A DNA stretch of 64,000 bases from Liopterus haemorrhoidalis (Eukaryota > Arthropoda > Insecta > Coleoptera > Dytiscidae), in assembly GCA_963971575.1 (NCBI GenBank), contig OZ020624.1:2113001-2177000 (forward strand), in the 5' to 3' direction. Positions 25,901 to 32,445 of this stretch are shown in pieces. The position numbers and the translations under genes are program-made. The notes under the pieces are model-generated. The model was not told where the DNA came from and did not search any database. It was given only the letters and a program-made list of their open reading frames with translations. Each line of letters starts with the position of its first letter. Within the stretch, counting starts at the first letter, position 1.

Positions 25901-26575
25901 TTTTTATTTTAACACTCCAATGCATTAAAATGTAATTAAAATTGTTCTCATTTTCTTTCTTTCACTATAAATAAAATTTTAAGAATATTTTCTAATTATT
26001 TAGTCCTTATTGTTCGCCAAATTTGTACCAATTACAGTATCGACGTCTAAAATTAAACGATAGAAGCATTATTTGGCCGAAAATATGTATTTGTTGTAGA
26101 GCAAAAATCTGATGTGATACGCAAAAACTGATGTGATATTTGAGTTCAGCAGCACCAAATTAGTAAAAAACAAGTCTTAGATGTAAATCAGCAAAAATTG
26201 TGTTCACCAGTGTTATAGTATACCTGCAGTATAATTTTAATATGAGGGGGCGCTAAAAACTTCACACAAAAGCGCCATAAACCCAAGAGACGGCTTTATT
26301 AACTAATAACTTAATTTTAAATAACTTACCACAGCTGTTTTATCAGCAAACTTATTAAATTTCCTCCAAACAAATTCATCAACAGAATAACTTGGAATTT
26401 CAATATCTGGATATGGAGATTTCACAATATTTTCACAGGAAAATGGAATTTTAGTTGCAGCGGCAGTTGAGCAGAGGCGTCGCGACGTCGGCACCTTACT
26501 TCTAACCGTCCTTAACCAGGTCCCTTGACCTAGAAACACTAAACACCTGGAGGACCGCATCATCGACATTTTCAC
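10155..26575 (-). CDS. Acyl-CoA synthetase, 4-coumarate-CoA ligase/luciferase-like, mitochondrial-type (whole gene, 7 exons)
   Basis: The seven coding exons (26575-26330, 18190-17980, 16739-16600, 15572-15161, 13337-13188, 13111-12792, 10442-10155) join in frame at GT-AG sites to give 588 residues, a usual length for the family. ANL adenylate-forming motifs are in order: phosphate-binding 'YSSGTTGLPKG' (237-247), 'GYGLTES' (387-393), 'GWLRTGD' (466-472), hinge 'DRLKELIK' (486-493) and catalytic Lys579 in 'PKNPSGKILRR'. The family activates carboxylic acids to acyl-CoA through an acyl-AMP. Residues 1-40 are rich in Arg and Ser with no acidic residue, like a mitochondrial presequence. The C terminus (KNM) is not a peroxisomal SKL signal. 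The fatty or aromatic acid substrate cannot be told. Drosophila pudgy-like enzymes are a possible counterpart (inference). Confidence 0.92.
10568..10645 (+). mobile_element. hAT-like element end (CCAGTGTTTCCCAACCG), fragment
   Basis: The sequence 'ccagtgtttcccaaccgccg' and the following 'cggtccgcga' repeats match, in reverse, the fragment at 31085-31160. CAGTGTTTCYCAA is a common hAT terminus. The rest of the element is not evident. It lies in intron 6. Confidence 0.5.
10761..11850 (+). mobile_element. HINE-B copy 1 with tRNA-like segment
   Basis: A copy of the second abundant family. The 5' end 'tttaggattttgtaggtatg' is followed by a GTCT tract at 10815-10840. Inner blocks include 'ccacaccctgtagcccagat', and the copy runs to the 3' end 'ttcacacttcacatca'. 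The 3' end contains an inverted relative of the 5' motif (TTTCAGGGTTTTGCAGG in intact copies). A tRNA-like piece at 11325-11395 includes 'tggtctaatggttagc', which resembles box A; box B is missing. It lies in intron 6. Confidence 0.72.
11851..12096. other. Intron 6 spacer, nothing recognised
   Basis: AT-rich intronic DNA between HINE-B copy 1 and the DD41D mini-element. No motif was recognised. Confidence 0.4.
12097..12660 (+). mobile_element. Second DD41D-type mini-mariner, long (about 110 bp) inverted ends
   Basis: The ends are near perfect inverted repeats of about 110 bp ('acgggtgttttttttagagg' against its complement at 12641-12660). TA lies at 12095-12096 and 12661-12662. The element is 564 bp, so the arms make up about 40% of it. 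Only the C-terminal third of a transposase lies between them. It is in intron 6. Confidence 0.87.
12194..12556 (+). pseudogene. DD41D-type transposase, C-terminal fragment
   Basis: The frame shows 'YQQDGATCHTARATIDLLKD', 'NWPPRSCDLTPLDYFLWGY' and a C-terminal tail with 'IENWTSRLDYIRASRGGH'. The two Asp residues are again 41 residues apart. The N-terminal DNA-binding domain and first Asp are absent. It is in the same family as 3422-3970 but clearly a different lineage, with different inverted ends. Confidence 0.82.
12704..12772 (+). mobile_element. HINE-B 3' terminal fragment
   Basis: It matches the last about 70 bp of HINE-B ('ccctgaaatgtgtgaaaatt' to 'cttcacgtcaatttt'), just upstream of the exon 6 donor. 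Confidence 0.65.
12792..13111 (-). CDS. Acyl-CoA synthetase exon 6 (residues 387-493)
   Basis: It carries 'GYGLTESSPLTH', 'GATGQLAVRGPQVMRGY', 'GWLRTGDIAHYDADG' and 'TDRLKELIK', which form the aromatic/adenine-binding and hinge motifs. The acceptor is CATCCAG and the donor GTAAGA (phase 0). Confidence 0.93.
13188..13337 (-). CDS. Acyl-CoA synthetase exon 5 (residues 337-387)
   Basis: It encodes 'VKPEHLESVRRVMCGAAPL', the conserved GAAPL segment. The acceptor is TTTTTTAG and the donor GTAGGC (phase 1). A 76-bp intron separates it from exon 6, the only short intron in the gene. Confidence 0.92.
13480..14336 (+). mobile_element. HINE-A copy split by a SINE, 3' truncated
   Basis: It starts at 'tcagctgtggccaccacagg' and has its GACA/GACG tract at 14180-14245. 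It stops at 14336 within 'gtatgatcacaat', where a truncated mariner begins. A tRNA-derived SINE interrupts it at 13622-13861. It is in intron 4. Confidence 0.8.
13622..13861 (-). mobile_element. tRNA-derived SINE with 11-bp target duplication
   Basis: Flanked by 'aaacgttacat' at 13611-13621 and 13862-13872. On the minus strand it starts with a tRNA-like head: 'gagtgtccgagcgc' resembles box A of a class II tRNA (Ser/Leu type), and 'ggttcgagcc' is a good box B. It ends in a poly(A) tract (the T run at 13622-13631). Head, tail and duplication together support a SINE. Confidence 0.85.
14337..15133 (-). mobile_element. Truncated mariner with degraded transposase
   Basis: The 5' end 'cgagggttaccttttatg' (minus strand, from 15133) is next to TA (15134-15135). 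Two broken frames cover the N-terminal domain (15000-14755) and helix-turn-helix linker (14758-14552). Readable motifs are 'IEEDRHVTYREIEASFGI' and 'CSRWIPRNLTEAQK'. Further downstream the frame reads a typical 'TGDET' region but is shifted. The catalytic domain is cut off at 14337 by the HINE-A junction. It is a pseudogene copy in intron 4. Confidence 0.8.
15161..15572 (-). CDS. Acyl-CoA synthetase exon 4 (residues 200-337, ATP-binding motif)
   Basis: It carries the phosphate-binding loop 'LLPYSSGTTGLPKGVQLTH' and the 'VLPLYHIYGL' segment, which shapes the substrate pocket. The acceptor is TTTTACAG and the donor GTTAGT (phase 1). Intron 4, which follows it, holds a HINE-A copy with a SINE and a truncated mariner. 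Confidence 0.94.
15573..16193. other. Intron 3, mostly unique DNA
   Basis: No gene or known repeat was recognised between exon 4 and the repeat at 16194. Confidence 0.45.
16194..16470. repeat. Dispersed repeat with ACAGGGTGTTTG end
   Basis: Inverted relative of 6577-6843. It starts 'acagggtgtttgtttgaaac' after TAT. The far end is not defined. It is in intron 3. Confidence 0.6.
16600..16739 (-). CDS. Acyl-CoA synthetase exon 3 (residues 153-199)
   Basis: The split Glu codon continues 'EEIAKQLSDSGAKAIIT', directly after 'NPIYTP' as in related enzymes. The acceptor is TTTTCAG and the donor GTAAGT (phase 0). Confidence 0.92.
16990..17335. other. Intron 2 segment, possible unrecognised element
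   Basis: Two related motifs, 'ggggcgttcggcataag' (16997) and 'aaacgttcggaataagg' (17047), lie 50 bp apart. They are followed by a moderately GC-richer stretch. It could be a transposon end; no partner end was found. Confidence 0.3.
17336..17592 (-). mobile_element. Mariner 3' end fragment (C-terminal transposase)
   Basis: The minus strand encodes 'AFQEFIDSRPPGFHTTGL' and 'KWQKCIDNMSAYFDE', then a stop, then the terminal 'ttaggccgtcaagg' next to TA. It is the same subfamily as 53575-54209. It is fused at its 5' side to the microsatellite of a HINE-A fragment. Confidence 0.75.
17583..17866 (-). mobile_element. HINE-A fragment with internal deletion
   Basis: It reads in reverse from a short GTCT tract, through 'acacgtgcagagcaaatttg', to 'cctgtggtggccacagctga'. 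The middle (the about 250 bp around 'gagatattatttatcatgac') is missing. It is in intron 2, next to exon 2. Confidence 0.75.
17980..18190 (-). CDS. Acyl-CoA synthetase exon 2 (residues 83-153)
   Basis: The acceptor TTTCAG precedes 18190 and the donor GTATAG follows 17980 (phase 1). It encodes 'TGRSYTYNTLRQHSENFA' and 'MSPNVPEYC', and ends at 'TLNPIYTP', a well conserved stretch in this family. Confidence 0.92.
18286..19779. mobile_element. 1.5-kb TIR element, non-coding, with nested MITE
   Basis: The ends 'ggtccgagagttccagttgc' and its near complement at 19760-19779 are inverted. The subterminal DNA repeats 'gttgctaataaa' and 'aatttattagc' motifs on both strands. TAT flanks both sides, which may be a 3-bp duplication. 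No transposase. A second MITE sits inside at 18607-19011. Superfamily unknown. Confidence 0.75.
18607..19011. mobile_element. Nested MITE (AGTCTGTTCCAAACG ends)
   Basis: Inverted ends of about 29 bp, 'agtctgttccaaacgattag' and its complement at 18983-19011. It is 405 bp, non-coding, and inserted in the 1.5-kb TIR element. Confidence 0.75.
19804..20101. mobile_element. MITE with TA flanks
   Basis: The inverted ends 'taagctgttcacttttgtaa' and complement (20082-20101) have TA on each side. It is 298 bp and non-coding. It lies in intron 1. Confidence 0.75.
20102..20630. other. Intron 1 spacer, nothing recognised
   Basis: Unique-looking AT-rich intronic DNA between a MITE and a HINE-A copy. Confidence 0.4.
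20631..21256 (-). mobile_element. HINE-A copy, full length, reversed
   Basis: It is complete from 'tttttaccgaccgtcaacat' (20631) through the GTCT/GTCC tract (20760-20805) to 'gatggccacagctgat' (about 21255). It is a good reference for the family's ends. It lies in intron 1. Confidence 0.82.
21257..21699. other. Intron 1 spacer with HINE-B-like scrap
   Basis: At 21285-21345 a short piece carries 'catatttcagggttttgtgc', resembling the HINE-B 3' end in reverse. The remainder is not recognised. Confidence 0.35.
21700..22236. mobile_element. Two mariner 3' ends in head-to-head inversion
   Basis: On the minus strand 21960-21785 reads a mariner C-terminal domain ('YGPDIAPSDYHLLCFLQNSL'). From about 21961 the plus strand repeats the same stretch outward, down to 'acagtacatttga' and the 3' non-coding end at about 22236. 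The two copies are near mirror images around about 21962, making a hairpin-capable palindrome of about 350 bp. Both frames are broken. Confidence 0.75.
22237..22513. mobile_element. MITE with ATATTCGCGACTG ends
   Basis: The inverted ends 'aatattcgcgactg' and 'cagtcgcgaatatt' enclose about 275 bp of non-coding DNA. It directly follows the mariner palindrome. Confidence 0.65.
22786..24111. mobile_element. TTAA-flanked (piggyBac-type) non-autonomous element carrying a HINE-B
   Basis: The ends 'cacgttcgcggacag' and 'ctgtccgcgaacgta' are inverted with one mismatch. TTAA lies on both outer sides (22782-22785, 24112-24115), the target preference of piggyBac transposons. The element's own sequence is about 250 bp; a HINE-B copy (22832-23906) fills the rest. 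No transposase. Confidence 0.8.
22832..23906 (+). mobile_element. HINE-B copy 2 with tRNA-like segment
   Basis: A full copy from 'atttttagggttttgtaggt' with a GTCT tract at 22887-22920, to 'cacttcacatcaat'. At 23400-23480 it carries a tRNA-like piece: 'ttggtacagtggctaag' resembles box A and 'atgttcgagtcctacg' resembles box B. It is inserted in the TTAA element in intron 1. Confidence 0.8.
24116..24658. other. Intron 1 spacer, nothing recognised
   Basis: AT-rich intronic DNA between the TTAA element and the long hairpin. No feature recognised. Confidence 0.4.
24659..25226. repeat. Long hairpin (foldback) element, about 240-bp arms
   Basis: The arms 24659-24897 and about 25000-25226 are near perfect complements ('tagaccgggagctc' against 'gagctcccggtcta'). 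The inner parts share 'ccctgcacgctttccggtca' in opposite orientation. The loop is about 100 bp. No ORF. Flanking ATA/TATA prevents a clear target duplication call. Confidence 0.85.
25266..25889 (+). pseudogene. Unclassified repetitive insect protein, one in-frame stop
   Basis: A 163-codon frame to 25757 ends in TGA. The same frame then continues for 43 codons ('EMESRYQGRWDTHMM', 'DYYWSIKRDLLG') to TAA at 25887-25889. Conserved-looking pieces are 'KLGLMKQFVKALNKDG', 'AWQSFVALIKNFLGNKKAEN' and 'DEQGERFHQD'. I recall similar GERFHQD proteins as common multi-copy insect sequences, probably transposon-linked, but cannot name a family. It lies on the strand opposite to the host gene, inside intron 1, next to the long hairpin. 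The single stop makes it a likely pseudogene. Confidence 0.6.
26330..26575 (-). CDS. Acyl-CoA synthetase exon 1 (presequence, residues 1-82)
   Basis: The ATG at 26575 opens 'MKMSMMRSSRCLVFLGQ'; other Met codons follow at residues 3, 5 and 6, so the exact start could shift slightly. The Arg-rich presequence is followed by 'DEFVWRKFNKFADKTAV', the usual N-terminal core of the family. The donor is GTAAGT at 26329-26324 (phase 0). Intron 1 is 8.1 kb and full of mobile elements. Confidence 0.88.
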
Positions 26576-27165
26576 AAAACACTATTTTTAATTCACAATA
26601 TTTATTTTATTTTAAGTTATGGAGAGTTTATTTTATGTTAATTAAGAACATAAATGGCTATTAGAGTTTAATTGGTACCGTCACTGTATGTTTATGATTT
26701 TTATTAAGTTTATTTATTTTAATTCACAATATTTATGATTTTATTTTTATTGGTTGATGGTTTTAGTTGTTGGTAGAGTTACTGTTTTTGTTATTTTGTT
26801 TTGTTGAGAGAGTTGTATGGGAGTGTGGAGCGGATGTTTACGAGCGGAGGTTGGTCTGTTCGTGGTCTTCTCTGAAGCGTTAATGTTCGCGAGAGTTCTT
26901 TTGGTGTCTGGCCCACTGTAGACCTTGGGATCCCTATTGCTTTGACTTCAGGAGCGGCTCGTCTACTTGTTATCATAAAATATATTAATGATTAGCTGTA
27001 CCATTAGCGGGGGAATTAGTAAGTTAAATTTGGCGCACAACAACTATGGCTATTTGCGCTGGATCCAGGGAACAATGGGGGTAATACCCCCCCCCTAAGA
27101 TTTGATAAAAATATTTGTAGATATATATTATTATTTTTATAGTAATGTAAATTTGTTATTGTTGA
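26576..27165. other. Upstream flank of the acyl-CoA synthetase gene
   Basis: The 5' UTR and promoter of the synthetase should lie here; no TATA or initiator stands out. A duplicated 'ttcacaatatttat' occurs at about 26594 and 26722. The block 26820-26960 is GC-richer than its surroundings and may be a separate insertion. Confidence 0.4.
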
Positions 27166-27230
27166 CTTTTTAGGGTTTTGTAGGTATGACCAAAAAAAAA
27201 CCCTTATAGCGTCATTTTGTCGTCTGTCCT
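27166..27230 (+). mobile_element. HINE-B 5' tip fragment
   Basis: About 65 bp matching the HINE-B start ('ttttagggttttgtaggtat') up to the beginning of the GTCT tract, then unrelated DNA. Confidence 0.65.
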
Positions 27231-27402
27231 TGAAGTTTATATCAAAGATAGAGAAAATTATTCTTGGATTGTTAAGCAAAACTGTGTAGAATTTGAATTT
27301 AATTTATTTAAATAACTAGGGACGCATTAAGAGATAATGTAATCGTGGAGTTTATGCTGTAATAAGATTTTTACGACAACATTCTAACTGAAATATCTAC
27401 CA

Positions 27403-28474
27403 TTTTTAGGGTTTTGTAGGTATGACCAAAAAACCCTTATACCGTCATTTTGTCGTCTGTCTGTCTGTCTGTCTGTCTGTTCGGTATAAATTGTAGCCAA
27501 ACGGCTAAACCTAGAGAGTTTAAATTTGGCATGCTTATACAACTCTTTGACCCGCACATAGGAAAAATACTAAAACATCTAAAAAAAATATCCCGCTAAA
27601 AATATAAGCAAATATGTGCTCATCGAAAAAAAATTTTTTTTTTTTAATTCTGAGTAGGATATCAAATGAAATCCCTTGGTACGTGGATTAACGATCAACA
27701 TTTTATTTTTGCAAAATAAATTATTTTGACGCGATTTTTACCAAAATTGTGTAAAAGAAAATTGTCCCACACCCTGTAGCCCAGATGGTTTAAACTAAAA
27801 ATCTGAAAAAATTCTAAGTAATGTACATTGGTGTGAACCGGAATAATACAACAGGAATTTTTGATCAGATTATTTTTTCGGAAAATAACGCATTTTTTGT
27901 GTTTTTAACTAAAATATGTTAAATATTTAATTCGCTATGTAACCAAGTTGATACGTCAGCGCTCATAGCGATGTGCGTTTAGTCATTGGTTTTCTAATTT
28001 TTCAAACAGGTAATTTGCAAACTAGAGTTCGAATCCATCCTGTCAATTTTAATTTTTTTGTTTTTTTTTTGCAGTTTTCTTTTGTTTAAATTATTTTGTC
28101 AAAATTCTAGTTATATTTTGGTAAATGTTGCATTTAATTTTTAAAAGCGTAAATTTAATAACCAGTGGGAAGTGTTGAAATTATAATTTAATTCTGTTTG
28201 ATGTATACGAAATCAGAGGGCGGGGCTAATGATTTAAGCAACCAATAGAAGCCATAGGCGCAATTTTCAAAATCTTAATGAACCTTGCTATGTAAAAAAA
28301 AATACTGCACATATTTAGAAACTTAAATAATGGTATTAGGCATTCGAATTAAAATTCATAAAAAAATATTTTGACATAAAATTTGTTTTGGCATCCCAAA
28401 TAATCATCATTTAGTTACTAAATACCTGCGAAACCCTGAAATGTTTGAAAATTCACACTTCACATCAATTTTTT
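27403..28474 (+). mobile_element. HINE-B copy 3 with tRNA-like segment
   Basis: A full copy; GTCT tract at 27456-27480, 3' end 'cacttcacatcaattttt'. At 27945-28045 lies a tRNA-like piece with a strong box B ('gagttcgaatccatcc') and a weak box A. Flanking HINE-B blocks match the other copies, but this segment differs from theirs. Confidence 0.8.
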
Positions 28475-29165
28475 ATAACAGGAATTCTAATACAAATAAT
28501 TAACTTGCATTTTAGTGCATCTCAAAAAAACAAAGGATATTTAATTTAATATGTTTTAGCAGGAAAAAATCACATCCTCCCAAAACATGGCAATTTCTCC
28601 CTGGACTTATATGTCTTCTTTAATATCTAGATACGGTCCTGCTTAACCATACCCTCCGGTTCCACGGTTTATAAACACGGTAGACATAAGTGCATGTTTT
28701 GGTAACTCTTTCGCATCCAGTCCTTTTTATTATATTCCCATGCACGGCTTCACTGGCATGATCATAAAAATATCTTAAAATGTTGATAAACAACTTAAAA
28801 ATATTATTTTGGCTAATTAAAATTTGCTAAATTAAAACGCAATGGAATTTTTTGACATCTCCGTCTGTGGATTATAATTTATGTACATGGACTTTGATTC
28901 TGTGGACAAAGCTCAGCTCCTGTCCTTATCACAATATCGTATGTTATATCGGAATACAACGTGAGAATTTCTAAGAACATAATACTGTTATCACCTGAGA
29001 TATCTATAAATAATATTACAATTTTTTTTATTATTGTTGATATGACCGATACCAGTACATTCATAAAAGTATTTTTTAAATTTGAATCTGTTACAAACGT
29101 AGACAATAAATCTTGAAATAAGATTGCGCATCAATAACAGCTTTCTCATGACAATTTATGAAGTA
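28475..29165. other. Spacer, nothing recognised
   Basis: AT-rich DNA between HINE-B copy 3 and the pogo-like element. No credible gene, tRNA or repeat end was found. Confidence 0.4.
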
Positions 29166-30534
29166 CAGTCAGCGCTCGCTTAACGTACATCCGCTTAACG
29201 TACGTTCGATGATACATACATGATTAATTACGGATCCTATATTCGTACGAACGTACACGTTGTTCGTGCGAACGTACATCGCGTAACATGAAAATGTCTC
29301 TTTTGTACGAACGTACACATTATCCGCGCGAACGTACATCACGTCATACGAAAACGTCGTTTTCGTATTTGATATGGCAACTTTATGGCTAAAAAAAAAG
29401 GGAAAAGTAATAGCACACAATGTATAATCGGATTCACTAAAAATGTCCGATTATTAAATGACGGGACCGCATTTAATTTTGAAAGAGTAAACTTAACGTA
29501 AAATTTCTTTGAATAAAACTTGCAGATTTTCAAATTTTCTACAAAAGAAGATTCTACCACTTTTTTTTCATGAATGATCATTTGCAAGATATTGAAGTTT
29601 ATTAATTTAATGCCCCTAATATTTTCGTAAATCCGAATAGAACAGTAAACACGTAGTACTAACATATAAATACATGTTAAAAAAATAAAAATATCCCATA
29701 CATTACATAAAATAAACATGTTAAAAAACATTTAAAAAATTATTATTTGTTGTTTTTAATTAGAAATTTGTCCATTGTCACTGTACCGCAGTTTTCTTTT
29801 TGTCTCGATATAAAAGTTTATAACAAGCGGTGCTATTGCGTATATTATTAACAACACTGAAACTTCTATCAATATCCGGGTCCGAATTCTCGATAGTGTC
29901 AATGAGTTCTTCCACTTTGCCTAATATTCCACTTACTGTTTTTAGTTGCATTTCGGTTGTTTCGTTCTCGGTTTCTGGGTCTTCTTTTTCAGTTCTCATT
30001 TGGTCTTGTAGTTCTAATAACTCATTAGTTGTGAGTTCGTCCACATGTGATTCTAACAAATCGCTAATATCTTCAGTGTCCATATTCAGTTCCAATTTTT
30101 TTTTTTTTAAATACATATGAATACACTGCTGTGTATTCACACACAGAAAAGCACTCATAAATACGTGTACATATTCAGCTGCGTTCGACGTATTTACTGA
30201 TTCTTCTCTGTAAGTGTGAGTGAAGGGGGAAAATTGAAAGATAGAAGTTGGTAACACTGTATTTCAAGCTTCATACGCATATCTTGCCTAAATATAACTT
30301 CAAAACAATCAATGAATATTGGTCATTTATACAAAAAAAAAAAAAATGTACGTTCGTGCGAACAAATGTACGTTCGTACGAAAAAATGTACGTTCGTATA
30401 AACATAGGGAAAGTATGTACCAATTAGTCGTATTTACATGCATTTATACGGAAATATACCGTCCGCTTAACGTACGTTCGATTAACGTACGGGAATCTGT
30501 GTACGCATTGTGTACGTTAAGCGGACGCTGACTG
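29166..30534 (-). mobile_element. pogo/Tigger-like DNA transposon, internally deleted
   Basis: The ends 'cagtcagcgctcgcttaacg' and complement (30516-30534) are inverted, with TA at 29164-29165 and 30535-30536. Clusters of 'cgaacgtaca' repeats on both strands lie inside each end, probably transposase binding sites. Length is 1369 bp. Only the acidic C-terminal part of a transposase survives (29778-30257). The CAGTC start and TA target fit pogo/Tigger. Confidence 0.78.
29778..30257 (-). pseudogene. pogo/Tigger-like transposase, C-terminal tail
   Basis: A 159-codon frame. Its first about 55 residues look non-coding; the rest starts near 'NMDTEDISDLLESHVDELTT'. This 'LLESH..ELT..ELLELQ' acidic motif is typical of the C-terminal tail of Tigger/jerky-type transposases. 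The HTH and DDE catalytic domains are gone, so the fragment is inactive. Confidence 0.6.
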
Positions 30535-30536
30535 TA

Positions 30537-30884
30537 CCTCACTTATATATGTTGGCGGTCGGTAAAATTAAAAAAAAATACAAAAAATTTTCGAAATTTT
30601 TCGTTTTATCAAAAAACGTCTCAAATAAAAGTTATTAGTTATTGCATTTATAGCAACTTTTGTTCAATAAATTTTTTCGAAATATTTTTCTGTTGCTAAA
30701 TATAATATAATATAAAAATATTAAAATCGACACGAGTAAACTCCCATTTCTAGTCAACCGATTTTTACCAAAATTTGATCAACTCGTGTCATTGATGTCA
30801 AAAGTTTAAATATGCAGTTTCATAAAAATCCTGATAGCCGAATTTGCTCTGCACGTGTACACAGACAGACGGACGAACAGACGG

Positions 30885-30918
<34 letters not shown>

Positions 30919-31053
30919 CGACAGACATCATGCTAAAAATAGTCAAAACGTTATGTACGGACCTCAATTCGTGGAGATCCATCGAAATCTCGAAATGTCA
31001 AAATCGGTATGATCACAATACCTCCCTTATATATGTTGACGATCGGTAAAAAT
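30537..31053 (+). mobile_element. HINE-A copies: 3' tip plus a 5'-truncated copy
   Basis: The 3' tip at 30537-30569 ('atatatgttggcggtcggta') abuts the pogo-like element. A second copy, 30575-31053, lacks the first about 200 bp, has its GACA/GACG tract at 30860-30925, and ends 'tgacgatcggtaaaa'. The pogo-like element may have inserted at the TA of an older HINE-A copy. Confidence 0.72.
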
Positions 31054-31509
31054 GAAAAAAAAAAACTGCAAAAAACACATATAAAAACTTTCGCAGACCA
31101 CTAAAATTTTTCAGGGACTACTGGTGGTCCGCGGACCACCTGTTGAGAAACACTGGTTTGGACAGTTGTATTTACACCGTACACTTGTACGAGGAACCTG
31201 CGTGTGGACGCGTCTGGTCTTTAATCCTTAACAATGACAACAACAAATCACATCTAAACAATCACCTGTGTAATACCGTGTAAATCAGCTAATATGTGTA
31301 TACCTTTACTATAAAAATATACAATAATGTAAAATTTAATATATATGAAATATTATCTGCTTCATGCACGTTACATAACAAAGAAAAATTATACTTTTTA
31401 ATTATGTAATTCAAGATGTCCTCATAAATAATTTTTGACTGCTGATAATTTTAGCAAAATAAAAATTAACAAAACTGAAAAACATATGTGCCACATATAT
31501 CCAATTAAC
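31054..31509. other. Spacer with a hAT-like element end
   Basis: At 31085-31160 'ggtggtccgcggaccacctg' and 'tgagaaacactggttt' match the reverse of 10568-10645, a hAT-type terminus. The rest is unique AT-rich DNA. Confidence 0.45.
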
Positions 31510-32445
31510 GTGTACCTACGTTTAAACATAATCTAATTCCATACCTTGGTGCAAAATCCCAATGATATCGGTCCATAAATAAGCGAGTTATAGCCGTGCT
31601 CCACTTTCGGCCGAAACTGGAGCCGAATGTTTTGTCAAAATCCGAATTTGGCACTTTTAAGAGTATAGACCGAAGCATCTTGATGTTCTGATTCCAAAAG
31701 TGCGATTTTTTTGAAAATCGATTCATAAATAAGAGAATTATAGACATTTGAACTAGTTTTCACTTAATCCGCGAACTAGTCGCGGATTAAGACTGAGAAT
31801 TAGATCAGATTAAGTGAAAACTAGTTCAAATGGCTATAACTTTCTTATTTATGAACCGATTTTCAAAATCTTCACAATTCTGGAATCGGGACATCAAGGT
31901 ACTTCTGCCTGTATCTTTAAAAGTGCCAAATTCGTACTTTGACAAAAAAATCTGCTCCAGTTTCGGCCGAAAGTGGAGCACGGCTATAACTCGCTTATTT
32001 ATGGACCGATATTGCTGAGATTTGGCACAGGGGTGTGGAATTAGGTATTCTTTAAATGAAGGTGCACGAAAATGATATATATGAAGCACGGGGGCCTCCA
32101 GAGGCCCCCAAAGTTGAAACATATACTAACGCGCTTGTTTTTTTAAATTTTTAACATATTTCTGCACCACAGTATTAATTTTGAGCTCTCATATCGAATT
32201 CTAACGAAATCTACTGATAAATAAGTGAGTTATGGTAATTTTTTAACTTTGGGGGCCTCCTGCGGCCCCTGTGTATTATATATCCTGTTTTCGTGCACCT
32301 ACGTTTAAACATTACCTAATTCCACACCCCTGTGCAAAATCTCAGCGATATCGGCCTATAAATAAGCGAGTTATAGCCTCGCTCCACTTTCGGCCGAAAC
32401 TGGAGCAAATTTTTTTGTCGAATTTGGCACTTTTGAATCAACATT
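31510..32445. repeat. Triple alternating inverted repeat
   Basis: One unit occurs three times as minus-plus-minus: 31510-31775, 31790-32125 and 32245-32445. Shared motifs are 'cataaataagcgagttatag', 'ccactttcggccgaaactgg' and 'gaatttggcactttt'. The first palindrome centres on 'ccgcgaactagtcgcgg' (about 31775). The second centres near 32185, with 'ggggcctcc' arms. It abuts the left end of the giant inverted repeat. Related DNA lies at 7490-7745. Confidence 0.8.

Noticed and set aside
10568..31160. A 20.6-kb hAT element bounded by the inverted CCAGTGTTTCYCAA ends at 10568 and 31160
   Set aside because: The ends are diverged, and the space between holds a host gene and many unrelated insertions. 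Two separate hAT fragments are simpler.
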